From positions 496,001 to 560,000 of the forward strand of contig CALGAP010000007.1 of NCBI GenBank assembly GCA_937958995.1: a DNA stretch of 64,000 nucleotides, in the 5' to 3' direction. A program made the position numbers and the translations under genes. Below are positions 54,533-63,535 of this stretch, one piece after another. The DNA comes from an uncultured Chitinophagaceae bacterium. Lineage in GTDB: Bacteria; Bacteroidota; Bacteroidia; Chitinophagales; Chitinophagaceae. Numbering within the stretch: the first letter of the stretch is position 1; each line of letters starts with the position of its first letter. Below the pieces are notes generated by a model. The model was given only the letters and a program-made list of their open reading frames with translations. It made no database searches and had not been told where the DNA came from.

Positions 54533-57500
54533 ATGAAATTGTTTGCCAAACAACTGCTTGTTATAGTCTGCGCAGCCTGCATGCTGCACTGCGGCCCGGG
54601 TGCTGAAGCCGGCGCCGACTCACTTACAGAAGAGCAATTGCACGATGCTTCCAATGCGCTCAAAACGCTTACTGTAACCGAAGGTCTTGAAGTAACACTG
54701 ATGGCCGCCGAGCCAATGATCAAGAACCCCACGAATATTGATGTGGATGATAAGGGAAGAATATGGGTGACGGAAGCCTACAATTATCGTCCCAATTTGA
54801 ATGGCAATCCCAGTAATCCCGCGGGTGACCGCATTGTGGTGTTGGAAGATAAAGACGGCGATGGTATAACAGAGACCAGCACGGTGTTTTACCAGGGACC
54901 CGAGATCAACGCGCCGCTGGGCGTTTGCGTATTAGGCAACCGGGTCATCATTTCACAAAGTCCATACGTTTGGGTATTTTATGATGATGATGGCGATGCC
55001 AAAGCAGATCGCAAAGAGATACTCTTCCAGGGTATCGGCGGCGAACAACACGATCATGGCGTTCATACTTTCATAGCGGGTCCCGACGGAAAATTGTATT
55101 TCAACTTTGGTAATAGCGGTACCACGTTAAGAGACAAAAACAATAATCCCGTGCTTGACCAGGACGGTGATTCCATTTACCCCAAATACAAACAGGGAAT
55201 GGTTTTCCGCTGCAATCCCGATGGCAGTAATGTGGAAGTGCTGGCGCATAATTTCCGCAATAACTATGAGCTGGCGGTTGACAGTTACGGCATCATGTGG
55301 CAGAGCGATAATGACGACGACGGCAACCGTGGTGTGCGCATCAATTACGTGATGGATTATGGCAATTATGGTTTTGTAGATGAAATGACCGGTGCTCACT
55401 GGTCGGTGCGCAGAACGAATATGGAAGACTCTATTCCGTTGCAGCACTGGCACCTGAACGATCCTGGAGTGGTGCCCAACCTGTTGCAGACCGGTTCAGG
55501 CTCTCCTACCGGTATGGTAATATATGAAGGAGACTTGTTGCCGGAGCAATTTCGGAACCAGATGATTCACTGCGAACCCGGTCACAATGTGGTGCGCGCC
55601 TATCCGGTAGAAAATGATGGTGCAGGATATAAAGCGAGCATTATAAATATTTTGAAATCGGAAAAAGACCAGTGGTTTCGCCCCGCCGATGTCTGCGTGG
55701 CGCCCGATGGCTCATTGATCGTTGCCGACTGGTACGACCCCGGTGTGGGCGGTCATGGTGCGGGCGACCAGCAGAAAGGACGGATATACCGCATTGCCCC
55801 GAAGGGGAAAAAATATGTTGTGCCCTCATTTGATTATTCAACACCCGCCGGCGCAGTGGCGGCTTTGCAAAGTCCCAATCTTGCCGTTCGCTTTAACGCA
55901 TTTACCGCGCTACAGCAAATGGGCGAGGCGGCCGTATCCGAATTGACAAAGGCCTGGGCCGCTTCCGACAACCCGAGAATGATCGCCCGGTTTTTCTGGG
56001 CACTGGTAAAAATACCGGGCGGAGAGAAATATATAGAAGAAGCTATTTCTCATGCAAAATATCCCGGCCTGCGCATCGCGGGCATACGAGCCGCCAGGCA
56101 ATTGCTGCCGGATATAACGCGTATACTCAACCGGCTTTCGAATGATCCCGATCCGCAGGTGCGCCGTGAAGTAATTCTGGCTTTGCATCATAACAATTCA
56201 CCTGAAGCCGCCGGCATTTGGGCCAAACTGGCGATGCAATACGATGGCAAAGACCGCTGGTACCTGGAAGCGTTGGGTATTGGCGCCGATGGACAATGGG
56301 ATCGGTTTTTCGATGCCTGGCTACAACAGGCAAAGGATCCATTGCAAACCAAAGCCGGCCGTGATATAGTGTGGCGCGCCCGCGCAGCAAATGCACTACC
56401 CCTGCTGGCAAAGCTCGCCACCGATAGCAGCGAATCATGGCAGGCGCGGCAGCGTTATTTCCGCGCATTCGATTTTCACCGAAGCTCCGAAAAAACGAAG
56501 ACGCTGACAGCTATAATGACGGATAACAAGAACATGGATTTGCAACTCGATGCGCTGCTGCTCCACCACCTCGACGCAAAAGATGTGAAATCGTCGACGC
56601 TTGTTGCCAATACCTTAAAAAAAGTGCTGTCAGAAAACTTCGGCACTCAACAGTATATTGACCTTACACGAAAATATGCCGTGAAAAGCGAGAGCCCGCG
56701 CTTGCTGCAGCTGGCGCTCGACAAACCTGAAGACAATATTGCAAGGGATGCACTTTCGCTTTACCTGCAAATGAATGATGAACAGGAGCTCAGGAAAATC
56801 CTGAACGGAAATGATACTGTACGTTCCGGCCGGCTATTGACGGCGCTTGGTAAGACCGGCAATGGCAAGACGATCGATTTGATGCAAGACCTTTTGCTTT
56901 CTCCTGCCACTCCGCCTGACCTGCGACGAATGGCTGCAGCCAACCTGGGTAAGAGCTACCGCGGGCAAGACCGCGTGATGCAGTTATTGCAAACGCGGCA
57001 AATGCCCGAAGATTATATAAGTCTTGCAGTAGAAAGTGTGAAAGACGAATCAAGAATGAATATTTATGAAAAGGCCAAAACCTTCTTACCCGGTGCTTCA
57101 GCAAAGCAAAGCGAAAACAACAACGTTACGCTCAACGACCTGTTGGCGCTTACACCGAACCTGGTGAAAGGTCAACGTGTGTTCAGAACCAACTGCGCTA
57201 TTTGTCACGTAGTGAAGGGCGAAGGAAAAGACTTCGGCCCCAAACTTTCCGAGATAGGTGATAAACTGGCGAAGGAAGGATTGCTGGAAGCAATTGTCTC
57301 TCCGGGTGCAGCGGTGAGCTTCGGCTATGAAACATCGGAGATCAGCCTGAAAGACGGCTCTACTATTACCGGCATTATCGCCAGCAAGACTGACAAAGAA
57401 CTAACACTGAAATTCCCGGGCGGCACTTCTGTGACCTACAAAACGGAAGACATCAAATCGGTGAGGGAATTGAAAGAATCGATGATGCCGGCTATGCATG

Positions 57501-57565
57501 AATTCATGAGCCGGCAGGAGCTGGCCGACCTGCTGGCCTGGCTTTCAACATTAAAAAAGAATTAG
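54533..57565 (+). CDS. PVC-type membrane-bound dehydrogenase lipoprotein with HEAT repeats and cytochrome c (copy D)
   Basis: The ATG at 54533 gives 1010 residues with a lipoprotein-like leader (MKLFAKQLLVIVCAACMLHC). Same architecture as copy A: propeller (GLEVTLMAAEPMIKNPTNIDVDDKGRIWV, DKDGDGITE, DDDGDAKAD), HEAT-like repeats (about 440-860) and a C-terminal cytochrome c with CAICHV near 887 and axial-Met candidate in ESMMPAMHEF. Its leader has two Cys, which leaves the exact anchor uncertain. It precedes a Tat-exported Gfo/Idh gene and an operator. Confidence 0.88.
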   Translation: MKLFAKQLLVIVCAACMLHCGPGAEAGADSLTEEQLHDASNALKTLTVTEGLEVTLMAAEPMIKNPTNIDVDDKGRIWVTEAYNYRPNLNGNPSNPAGDRIVVLEDKDGDGITETSTVFYQGPEINAPLGVCVLGNRVIISQSPYVWVFYDDDGDAKADRKEILFQGIGGEQHDHGVHTFIAGPDGKLYFNFGNSGTTLRDKNNNPVLDQDGDSIYPKYKQGMVFRCNPDGSNVEVLAHNFRNNYELAVDSYGIMWQSDNDDDGNRGVRINYVMDYGNYGFVDEMTGAHWSVRRTNMEDSIPLQHWHLNDPGVVPNLLQTGSGSPTGMVIYEGDLLPEQFRNQMIHCEPGHNVVRAYPVENDGAGYKASIINILKSEKDQWFRPADVCVAPDGSLIVADWYDPGVGGHGAGDQQKGRIYRIAPKGKKYVVPSFDYSTPAGAVAALQSPNLAVRFNAFTALQQMGEAAVSELTKAWAASDNPRMIARFFWALVKIPGGEKYIEEAISHAKYPGLRIAGIRAARQLLPDITRILNRLSNDPDPQVRREVILALHHNNSPEAAGIWAKLAMQYDGKDRWYLEALGIGADGQWDRFFDAWLQQAKDPLQTKAGRDIVWRARAANALPLLAKLATDSSESWQARQRYFRAFDFHRSSEKTKTLTAIMTDNKNMDLQLDALLLHHLDAKDVKSSTLVANTLKKVLSENFGTQQYIDLTRKYAVKSESPRLLQLALDKPEDNIARDALSLYLQMNDEQELRKILNGNDTVRSGRLLTALGKTGNGKTIDLMQDLLLSPATPPDLRRMAAANLGKSYRGQDRVMQLLQTRQMPEDYISLAVESVKDESRMNIYEKAKTFLPGASAKQSENNNVTLNDLLALTPNLVKGQRVFRTNCAICHVVKGEGKDFGPKLSEIGDKLAKEGLLEAIVSPGAAVSFGYETSEISLKDGSTITGIIASKTDKELTLKFPGGTSVTYKTEDIKSVRELKESMMPAMHEFMSRQELADLLAWLSTLKKN

Positions 57566-57575
57566 GAGCCGGGCA

Positions 57576-57591
57576 GCGCAAACGTTCCCGA
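57576..57591 (+). promoter_or_regulatory. LacI-type operator, site 7
   Basis: GCGCAAACGTTCCCGA, about 13-14 of 16 positions match, between the PVC protein D gene and the Tat-exported Gfo/Idh gene. Confidence 0.6.
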
Positions 57592-57668
57592 ATATTTTAT
57601 GCAGTGGTTTGCGGCTCAATCAATAACTTGTATGCGTAACGATTTGCTCTCACTCAAAAATAAACCAC

Positions 57669-59039
57669 ATGACTAGCAGGAGAGACTTTGTAAAAAACAG
57701 TCTGCTTGGCAGTGCCGGCATTGCTATTGGCGGATTGGGCTTCCCCGCGTCTTCTTATGCCCGTATCAAAGGCGCCAACGACCGCATCAATGTGGCTGTG
57801 ATCGGCATCAGGCAGCAGGGACAGGCGCATATCAATAGTTTTTGCAGCCTTAAAGACAAAGCCAACGTGATGTTGACCACCATTTGTGATGTGGATGAAA
57901 ACCTCTGGCCAGACTCTGTAAAAAGAATCAGTGAACGGATTGGCGCGGCGCCTACAACGCAGTGGGATATGCGAAAAGTGTTTGACGATAAAGAGATTCA
58001 TGCCGTTTCTTTTGCTACTCCCAATCACTGGCATGCACTGGGCACCATCTGGGCCTTGCAGGCGGGTAAGCATGTGTATATAGAAAAACCCTGCAGTCAT
58101 AATATCTGGGAGGGCCGCAAAATGATTGAAGCCGCCGCCAAATACAAACGGCGTGTGCAGGTAGGTTTTCAAAACCGCTCCATTGCCAATGTGCGGCAGG
58201 CTATGAAATTTTTGCACGATGGTGGCATAGGAAAAATTTACCTGGCACGCGGACTTTGTTACAAAGCAAGAAACTCGTTTGGCATTTCACCTGATAGTGA
58301 TCCCCCCAAAGGCTTGCATTACGATATGTGGCTGGGACCCGCCGCCTACCGTCCGTACAACGAAAAGAAAGGTCATTACAATTGGCACTGGCACTGGGAT
58401 ACGGGCAATGGCGATACCGGCAACCAGGGGCCGCATCAGTTTGACATTGCGCGCTGGGGATTGAATAAAAACGAGCACCCGGTTTCAGTGTTTTCTACCG
58501 GCGGTTTGTACGGCATCGATCCCAAAGAATGTTCGCAGGAGACTCCCAACACGCAGACTTCCATTTTCAAATATGCCGATGGCACTATACTCGAATTTGA
58601 AACACGCGGACTATACACCAATGGCGAAGGCACGCTGGGCGTGACCATCGGCAATCTTTTCTATGGCACCGAAGGGTATCTTGAATTAGAAGGCAGCAGT
58701 TGGAAGGCTTTTCGCTATAGAGAAAAAACTCCTTTCGCAGGCTCCTCCGACCAGGTGCAGGAACCCGTGGATCCAACGCGCATGGCGCCTCCAGGCGGCT
58801 CTAATCACTATGCAAATTTCATAGATGCTGTGCGTTCAGGAAACGATGAAGACTTACGCTGCCATATCACGGAAGGATTTTTGTCAACTGTCCTCCCATT
58901 GCTCGCGAATATATCTTACCGCACCAAACGTGAGCTGCAATTTGATGGCAAGACCGAAAAATTTAAAAACGATAAGGAAGCCGATGCACTGCTCACAAGA
59001 GTGTATCGCAAGCCTTATGTAATAAACGATATAGTTTAA
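57669..59039 (+). CDS. Tat-exported Gfo/Idh/MocA-family oxidoreductase (3)
   Basis: A 456-residue protein with a Tat signal (MTSRRDFVKNSLLGSAG). The nucleotide site is a slightly unusual Gly motif (VIGIRQQGQAH) and EKP is intact at 139-141 (YIEKPCSH). Branch-typical segments are YDMWLGPAAYRPYN and GNGDTGNQGPHQFD. The gene has LacI-type sites on both sides, before itself and before the next gene. It may be the partner that produces or consumes 3-keto sugars for the PVC proteins (inference). Confidence 0.87.
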   Translation: MTSRRDFVKNSLLGSAGIAIGGLGFPASSYARIKGANDRINVAVIGIRQQGQAHINSFCSLKDKANVMLTTICDVDENLWPDSVKRISERIGAAPTTQWDMRKVFDDKEIHAVSFATPNHWHALGTIWALQAGKHVYIEKPCSHNIWEGRKMIEAAAKYKRRVQVGFQNRSIANVRQAMKFLHDGGIGKIYLARGLCYKARNSFGISPDSDPPKGLHYDMWLGPAAYRPYNEKKGHYNWHWHWDTGNGDTGNQGPHQFDIARWGLNKNEHPVSVFSTGGLYGIDPKECSQETPNTQTSIFKYADGTILEFETRGLYTNGEGTLGVTIGNLFYGTEGYLELEGSSWKAFRYREKTPFAGSSDQVQEPVDPTRMAPPGGSNHYANFIDAVRSGNDEDLRCHITEGFLSTVLPLLANISYRTKRELQFDGKTEKFKNDKEADALLTRVYRKPYVINDIV

Positions 59040-59066
59040 AATCAAGCGTTGCCGGAGCAAGATCAT

Positions 59067-59082
59067 CCGGCAACGTTCTCGT
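59067..59082 (-). promoter_or_regulatory. LacI-type operator, site 8
   Basis: The minus strand reads ACGAGAACGTTGCCGG, a strong match, 56 bases before the BNR-repeat gene. A possible extra half-site, CGTTGCCGG, lies at 59047-59055. Confidence 0.7.
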
Positions 59083-59137
59083 TCATTTATCGGCGCATTC
59101 AGGAATAAACGGCTGCAGTTTTTTATAACTTCAGCTT

Positions 59138-60493
59138 ATGAGAAAGAAATTACTTGGGCTTTCATTTATTCTGATTACTGCTACTGCCATAGCCCAGAAA
59201 AATGAGGTATTAAAAAACTGGTACAAACCCATTGAGCATCCCGATACCAACTGGATCAAGAAAGAACAAGTCACCCCTACTCCTATGCCGCGCATCAGTG
59301 ATGTGCAGCACGTAACTTTGCACTATAGTAAAGACACGTATTGCGGTCACCCGCGCATGATCAATTTTAAGTATTTTCCCCCCAACGAAATTATTGTCGG
59401 ACATTTTCACGCCCCCTCCCAATACAAGGTATATGACGACGTGAGGCATATCAGTTATCAAAGCCGGTCGGTAAGCATGTTGCAGCGCTCATTAGATACC
59501 GGCAAGACCTGGCCGAAAGAACTGGATGTGGTGATCTTCGACAATACCATCGGCAAACAGGAGAAAGAAGCACTGGCTAACAGGAAAAACACCTCGCCGA
59601 AGAAGTATAATATGTTCGATCCTGATGCAGTATTCTTTTTCGCCAACACCATGCAATATCCACTCGACTCCATGTTCATGCCTTCACTGTTGGCCTTTCG
59701 CTCAGTCGACAGGGGTAAAACCTGGACAGAACAGCCGTATAAAATAATTGCGCCGGGCATAGATTCGGAAACGATTATTTCGAAACAAAATACACCGGTT
59801 ATCCAAATGCCCGATGGCAAAACGCTGCTGGGTTCATTCTGGATATCGCACCGCATAAGAAGCGAGGCAAGAGTGAAATACAGCGATGGTTCCGCCATTT
59901 TTTACAGCAAAGACAACGGACTCACCTGGCACTTCCTGAGCAGGCCTGTCAGAGACCTATCGGGTACCGGCCATTTCATTTACGAAACGCTTTTCCCGGC
60001 CCAGAACGGCGATCTTCATTTTTACAGCATTCATCTCGCCGACAAAGGTTATGATGTGAATGGTATGAAAAACGCCATTACGTTGTGCATATCAAAAGAT
60101 GGCGGCAAGACATGGACTGAGCCCGTGCCCATCACCGGTAAGGGCCAGGGCGCCTGGGGATACTTCGACGACAGCAATGTAGCTTATAAAGTGGTATACC
60201 GCGCCCCGTGGCCCATTCAACTGAAAGACGGACGCATACTGCTCGTGTTTACCCGCCGCAAAATGCCGGCAGGTATCGGCGGCATCATCAGTGCAGATGG
60301 CGGCAAAACATGGAGCGAAGAATTTGTGATTCGCGGTGTCGCAAAGTGGTGGGATTGCGGCTACCCGGTGGGCGCGGAACTGGAAGACGGCCGCATATTC
60401 GTTGCGTACTACTTTAATGAACAGGATGGCAATGAGCAGGGCGGCACAAGATTTATCGGCGGCACATTTTTCCGAATAGAAGATAAAAAATAA
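59138..60493 (+). CDS. BNR-repeat (sialidase-like) secreted propeller protein
   Basis: A 451-residue protein with a signal peptide (MRKKLLGLSFILITATAIAQ). Five Asp-box repeats of the SxDxGxTW type are seen: SLDTGKTW, SVDRGKTW, SKDNGLTW, SKDGGKTW, SADGGKTW, as in the six-bladed sialidase fold. The Arg triad and Tyr/Glu nucleophile pair of true sialidases cannot be confirmed from what I see, so it may instead be another exo-glycosidase or a binding protein. An operator lies upstream. Confidence 0.83.
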   Translation: MRKKLLGLSFILITATAIAQKNEVLKNWYKPIEHPDTNWIKKEQVTPTPMPRISDVQHVTLHYSKDTYCGHPRMINFKYFPPNEIIVGHFHAPSQYKVYDDVRHISYQSRSVSMLQRSLDTGKTWPKELDVVIFDNTIGKQEKEALANRKNTSPKKYNMFDPDAVFFFANTMQYPLDSMFMPSLLAFRSVDRGKTWTEQPYKIIAPGIDSETIISKQNTPVIQMPDGKTLLGSFWISHRIRSEARVKYSDGSAIFYSKDNGLTWHFLSRPVRDLSGTGHFIYETLFPAQNGDLHFYSIHLADKGYDVNGMKNAITLCISKDGGKTWTEPVPITGKGQGAWGYFDDSNVAYKVVYRAPWPIQLKDGRILLVFTRRKMPAGIGGIISADGGKTWSEEFVIRGVAKWWDCGYPVGAELEDGRIFVAYYFNEQDGNEQGGTRFIGGTFFRIEDKK

Positions 60494-60591
60494 GGCATCG
60501 TCAATACAGCCGGTAATAACCGGCGCTGGTGTGCTTACAGAGATTACCTTTACGGCAGGCAAATTGCATCATCAACCGCAACCTGCTTGAT

Positions 60592-62337
60592 ATGAAAATA
60601 CTCTGGAAATACCTGAAGCCACACCGGCATTTTATTTTTCTCTCGCTATTCTTGGCTGGCTGCGCACAGTTGCTCAACCTGCTCGACCCGATCATCTTCG
60701 GGAAAATTATCGACGACTATGCCACCAATAAACTCAATCTGCCGGAAAATGAACTGATCAGCGGCGTACTGTATTGGTTGTTAATCGCGCTGGGTGTGGC
60801 CTTGCTGGCAAGACTTTGTAAAGCCGCCCAGGAATTTATTACCCGCAAGACGGTGGCGCGTTTCGGCATGAATATTTTCAATGATGGTTTGCGACAAACA
60901 CTGCGGCTCTCCTTCCAGGAATTTGAAGAAAGCCGGAGCGGCACCACGCTGGCGGTATTGCAAAAAGTAAAGACTGATGCCGAACGTTTTATCAACTCCT
61001 TTATCACTGTACTTTTTTCTTCGCTGATCGGCGTGGCTTTTTTGATCTGGTATAGCGTGAACCGCAACTGGCTGCTGGTACCGGTATTTTTTATCGGCAT
61101 CATTATGCTGGGATCATTAACCGGTTTAATCAGCAAACGTATCAAAAGCATTCAACGCTCCATCAACCGGCAAACCGATAAGCAGGCAGGAGTGATTACT
61201 GAAAGTCTTCGCAATATTGAACTGGTAAAAAGCCTGGGACTTACCTTTCCGGAGATAAGAAGACTTCATGAACAAACCATGAAAATTTTTGACCTGGAAA
61301 TGCAAAAGGCAAAAAAAGTGAGTTCGCTGGCCTTCATCCAGGGAAATATGCTCAACCTGCTGAAGCAATCCATTCTGTTTATCCTTCTCTGGCTGATCTT
61401 CAGAAAAGTACTCAGCACCGGCGAGCTGATTGCAATGCAGTTTATTTCTACCGCCATATTTAATCCTTTGCAGGATCTCGGCAACCTGATCATTCTCTAC
61501 CGCGAAGCGGAGACCTCCATGCAAAACTTCGACCGGCTGATGAACAAACCCATCGAGCAGCGGCCCGAGAATTCGGTAGAGGTAGGCCCGCTACAGAATC
61601 TCCGGTTTGAAAATGTGGTCTTCCGCCACCGCACCGCCACTTACAACGCCATTGATGGCATTTCATTCACCATCAACCGCGGCGATACGGTAGCTTTTGT
61701 TGGCCCTTCGGGTTCAGGAAAATCCACTTTGGTGAAACTGCTGGTAGGTTTGTACACGCCCATCTCGGGAAACATTCTTTTCAACGAAATCAACGCCTCC
61801 CAAATCCGCTACAATCCCCTGCGGCGGCAGATCGGTTTTGTAACGCAGGAAACGCAATTGTACGCAGGCACTATCAAAGACAACCTGCTTTTTGTAAACC
61901 CTTCCGCCACCGACGAGGAGATCATGGAAGCTTTACGAAAAGCATCGGCCACCAAACTTGTTGAAAAATCTTCGAACGGACTGAACACTATCATCGGTGA
62001 GAGCGGCATGAAACTCTCCGGCGGCGAAAAGCAGCGCCTTTCCATTGCGCGCGCCCTGCTGCGCAAACCGCAACTGCTGATTTTCGACGAAGCCACCTCC
62101 GCACTCGACTCGCTGACGGAGGAAGAGATCACGCAAACGGTAAGACAAATTTCTACCAACAAACAGCAAATGACAATACTGATTGCGCACCGCCTGTCAA
62201 CAATTATGCATGCTGATATTATTTACGTACTCGAGAAAGGAAAAATTTCCGAAACCGGCACGCACGAAGAGTTGTTGCAACAAAAGGGTTTGTATTACTC
62301 AATGTGGAGGCAGCAGGTGGGCGAAAGGAGGAAGTAG
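60592..62337 (+). CDS. ABC transporter, ATP-binding and membrane half-transporter (exporter type)
   Basis: The ATG at 60592 gives 581 residues. About 1-310 is a six-helix exporter membrane domain; the nucleotide domain has Walker A GPSGSGKSTLVKLL (about 371), the signature LSGGEKQRLSIARALL (about 473), Walker B LLIFDEATSALDS (about 497) and an IAHRLSTI switch. This is the lipid/drug/peptide exporter (MsbA-like) form that acts as a homodimer. Its substrate is not evident. A GCCGG/CCGGC hairpin without T-run lies at 60509-60524, upstream. Confidence 0.92.
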   Translation: MKILWKYLKPHRHFIFLSLFLAGCAQLLNLLDPIIFGKIIDDYATNKLNLPENELISGVLYWLLIALGVALLARLCKAAQEFITRKTVARFGMNIFNDGLRQTLRLSFQEFEESRSGTTLAVLQKVKTDAERFINSFITVLFSSLIGVAFLIWYSVNRNWLLVPVFFIGIIMLGSLTGLISKRIKSIQRSINRQTDKQAGVITESLRNIELVKSLGLTFPEIRRLHEQTMKIFDLEMQKAKKVSSLAFIQGNMLNLLKQSILFILLWLIFRKVLSTGELIAMQFISTAIFNPLQDLGNLIILYREAETSMQNFDRLMNKPIEQRPENSVEVGPLQNLRFENVVFRHRTATYNAIDGISFTINRGDTVAFVGPSGSGKSTLVKLLVGLYTPISGNILFNEINASQIRYNPLRRQIGFVTQETQLYAGTIKDNLLFVNPSATDEEIMEALRKASATKLVEKSSNGLNTIIGESGMKLSGGEKQRLSIARALLRKPQLLIFDEATSALDSLTEEEITQTVRQISTNKQQMTILIAHRLSTIMHADIIYVLEKGKISETGTHEELLQQKGLYYSMWRQQVGERRK

Positions 62338-62373
62338 ATTATTTCTTCACAGAAAAGTATTTCTTTTGCATCA

Positions 62374-63168
62374 ATGAATTATTCAGCACCAGAAATCAGA
62401 ACTGTGAATGTTACCCGTTATGTCACCCCCTTACGCGAGGGCGGCTCATTACCGGCCATTGCCGAGGCTGATGATGGATTTTTGTATGTGCTGAAGTTCA
62501 GGGGGGCGGGACAAGGCATCAAGACCCTGATTGCCGAACTGATCGGCGGCGAACTGGCAAGGGCGGCGGATTTTAAAGTGCCCGAGATTGTATTTGCCCA
62601 TCTCGACGAAGCATTTGGCCGCACAGAACCCGACGAAGAAATACAGGACCTGCTGAAAGCGAGCATTGGCCTTAACCTGGCCTTGCATTACCTGCAGGGC
62701 GCGATCACTTTCGATCCCGCAATACACCGGGTGGATGCTGCGCTAGCCAGTAAAATTGTGTGGCTGGATTGCCTGCTGACCAATGTAGACCGTTCGTTTC
62801 GAAATACCAATATGCTGGTGTGGAACAAGGAACTCTGGCTGATCGATCATGGCGCTTCCCTTTATTTTCATCACAACTGGAAAGGATGGAAAGAATCAGC
62901 CACGCGCCCGTTTAGCCAGGTAAAGGATCATGTGTTGCTGCGACAGGCCAGCGAACTACAACAAGCCGATGAGGTGATGAAGCAGCTACTCACGGAAGAA
63001 AAGATCAGCCACATCGTTGCTTTAGTCCCGGAAGAATGGCTGCGGCAAAGTTTTGATGAAAGCGCCACAGAAGTTAGAAAGATTTACACAGACTACCTGG
63101 TCAACAGGATAAAATCATCTCAATCATTCGTAAACGAAGCCATCGATGCAAGAAAACAACTTGTTTGA
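62374..63168 (+). CDS. HipA-like protein kinase
   Basis: A 264-residue protein. HipA-type kinase marks are seen: ATP-binding Lys41 (FLYVLKFRG), the catalytic loop NVDRSFRNTN (Asp139, Asn144) and LIDHGASL (Asp158, the metal-binding DFG-like Asp). It is shorter than HipA of E. coli, about 440 residues, and lacks an N-terminal HipA_N domain. It overlaps the following DUF3037 gene by 23 bases. A toxin, phage-defence or housekeeping phosphorylation role is all possible. Confidence 0.85.
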   Translation: MNYSAPEIRTVNVTRYVTPLREGGSLPAIAEADDGFLYVLKFRGAGQGIKTLIAELIGGELARAADFKVPEIVFAHLDEAFGRTEPDEEIQDLLKASIGLNLALHYLQGAITFDPAIHRVDAALASKIVWLDCLLTNVDRSFRNTNMLVWNKELWLIDHGASLYFHHNWKGWKESATRPFSQVKDHVLLRQASELQQADEVMKQLLTEEKISHIVALVPEEWLRQSFDESATEVRKIYTDYLVNRIKSSQSFVNEAIDARKQLV

Positions 63169-63532
63169 ATACGCGGTAATTCGGTATGTGCCCCGGCCGG
63201 AGAGAGAGGAATTTCTGAACGTCGGCGTAATACTCTATTGCCCTTCAAAGAAGTTTCTGAACATGAAATATACCCTGCACCAGGATCGCGTTATGGCTTT
63301 TTATGAAAAATCGGATATAGATGAGCTGCAAAAATTCCTGGAAGCATTTAAAGAAGTGTGTTGCGGTTCCTCTAAAGACTCTCCTATCGCAAAACTTGAT
63401 ATCGCCAACAGGTTTCGCTGGCTGACGGCCGCCAGAAGCACGATCATTCAGACCTCAAAAGTGCACCCGGGCCTTTGCGAAGATCCGGCTAAAGAACTGC
63501 AGAAGCTGCACGAACAGTTGGTGGAGAAATGA
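63146..63532 (+). CDS. DUF3037-family protein
   Basis: A 128-residue cytoplasmic protein. It has the family start FEYAVIRYVPRPEREEFLNVGVILYCPSK and the later FRWLTAARSTIIQTSKVHPGLCEDP. DUF3037 genes are found next to HipA-like kinase genes, so the pair is probably functionally linked, but the function of DUF3037 is not established to my knowledge. It overlaps the kinase gene by 23 bases, which implies coupled translation. Confidence 0.87.
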   Translation: MQENNLFEYAVIRYVPRPEREEFLNVGVILYCPSKKFLNMKYTLHQDRVMAFYEKSDIDELQKFLEAFKEVCCGSSKDSPIAKLDIANRFRWLTAARSTIIQTSKVHPGLCEDPAKELQKLHEQLVEK

Positions 63533-63535
63533 CTC

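Noticed and set aside
60509..60524. GCCGG/CCGGC hairpin before the ABC transporter gene
   Set aside because: Only 5 bp of stem, no T-run, so not called a terminator.
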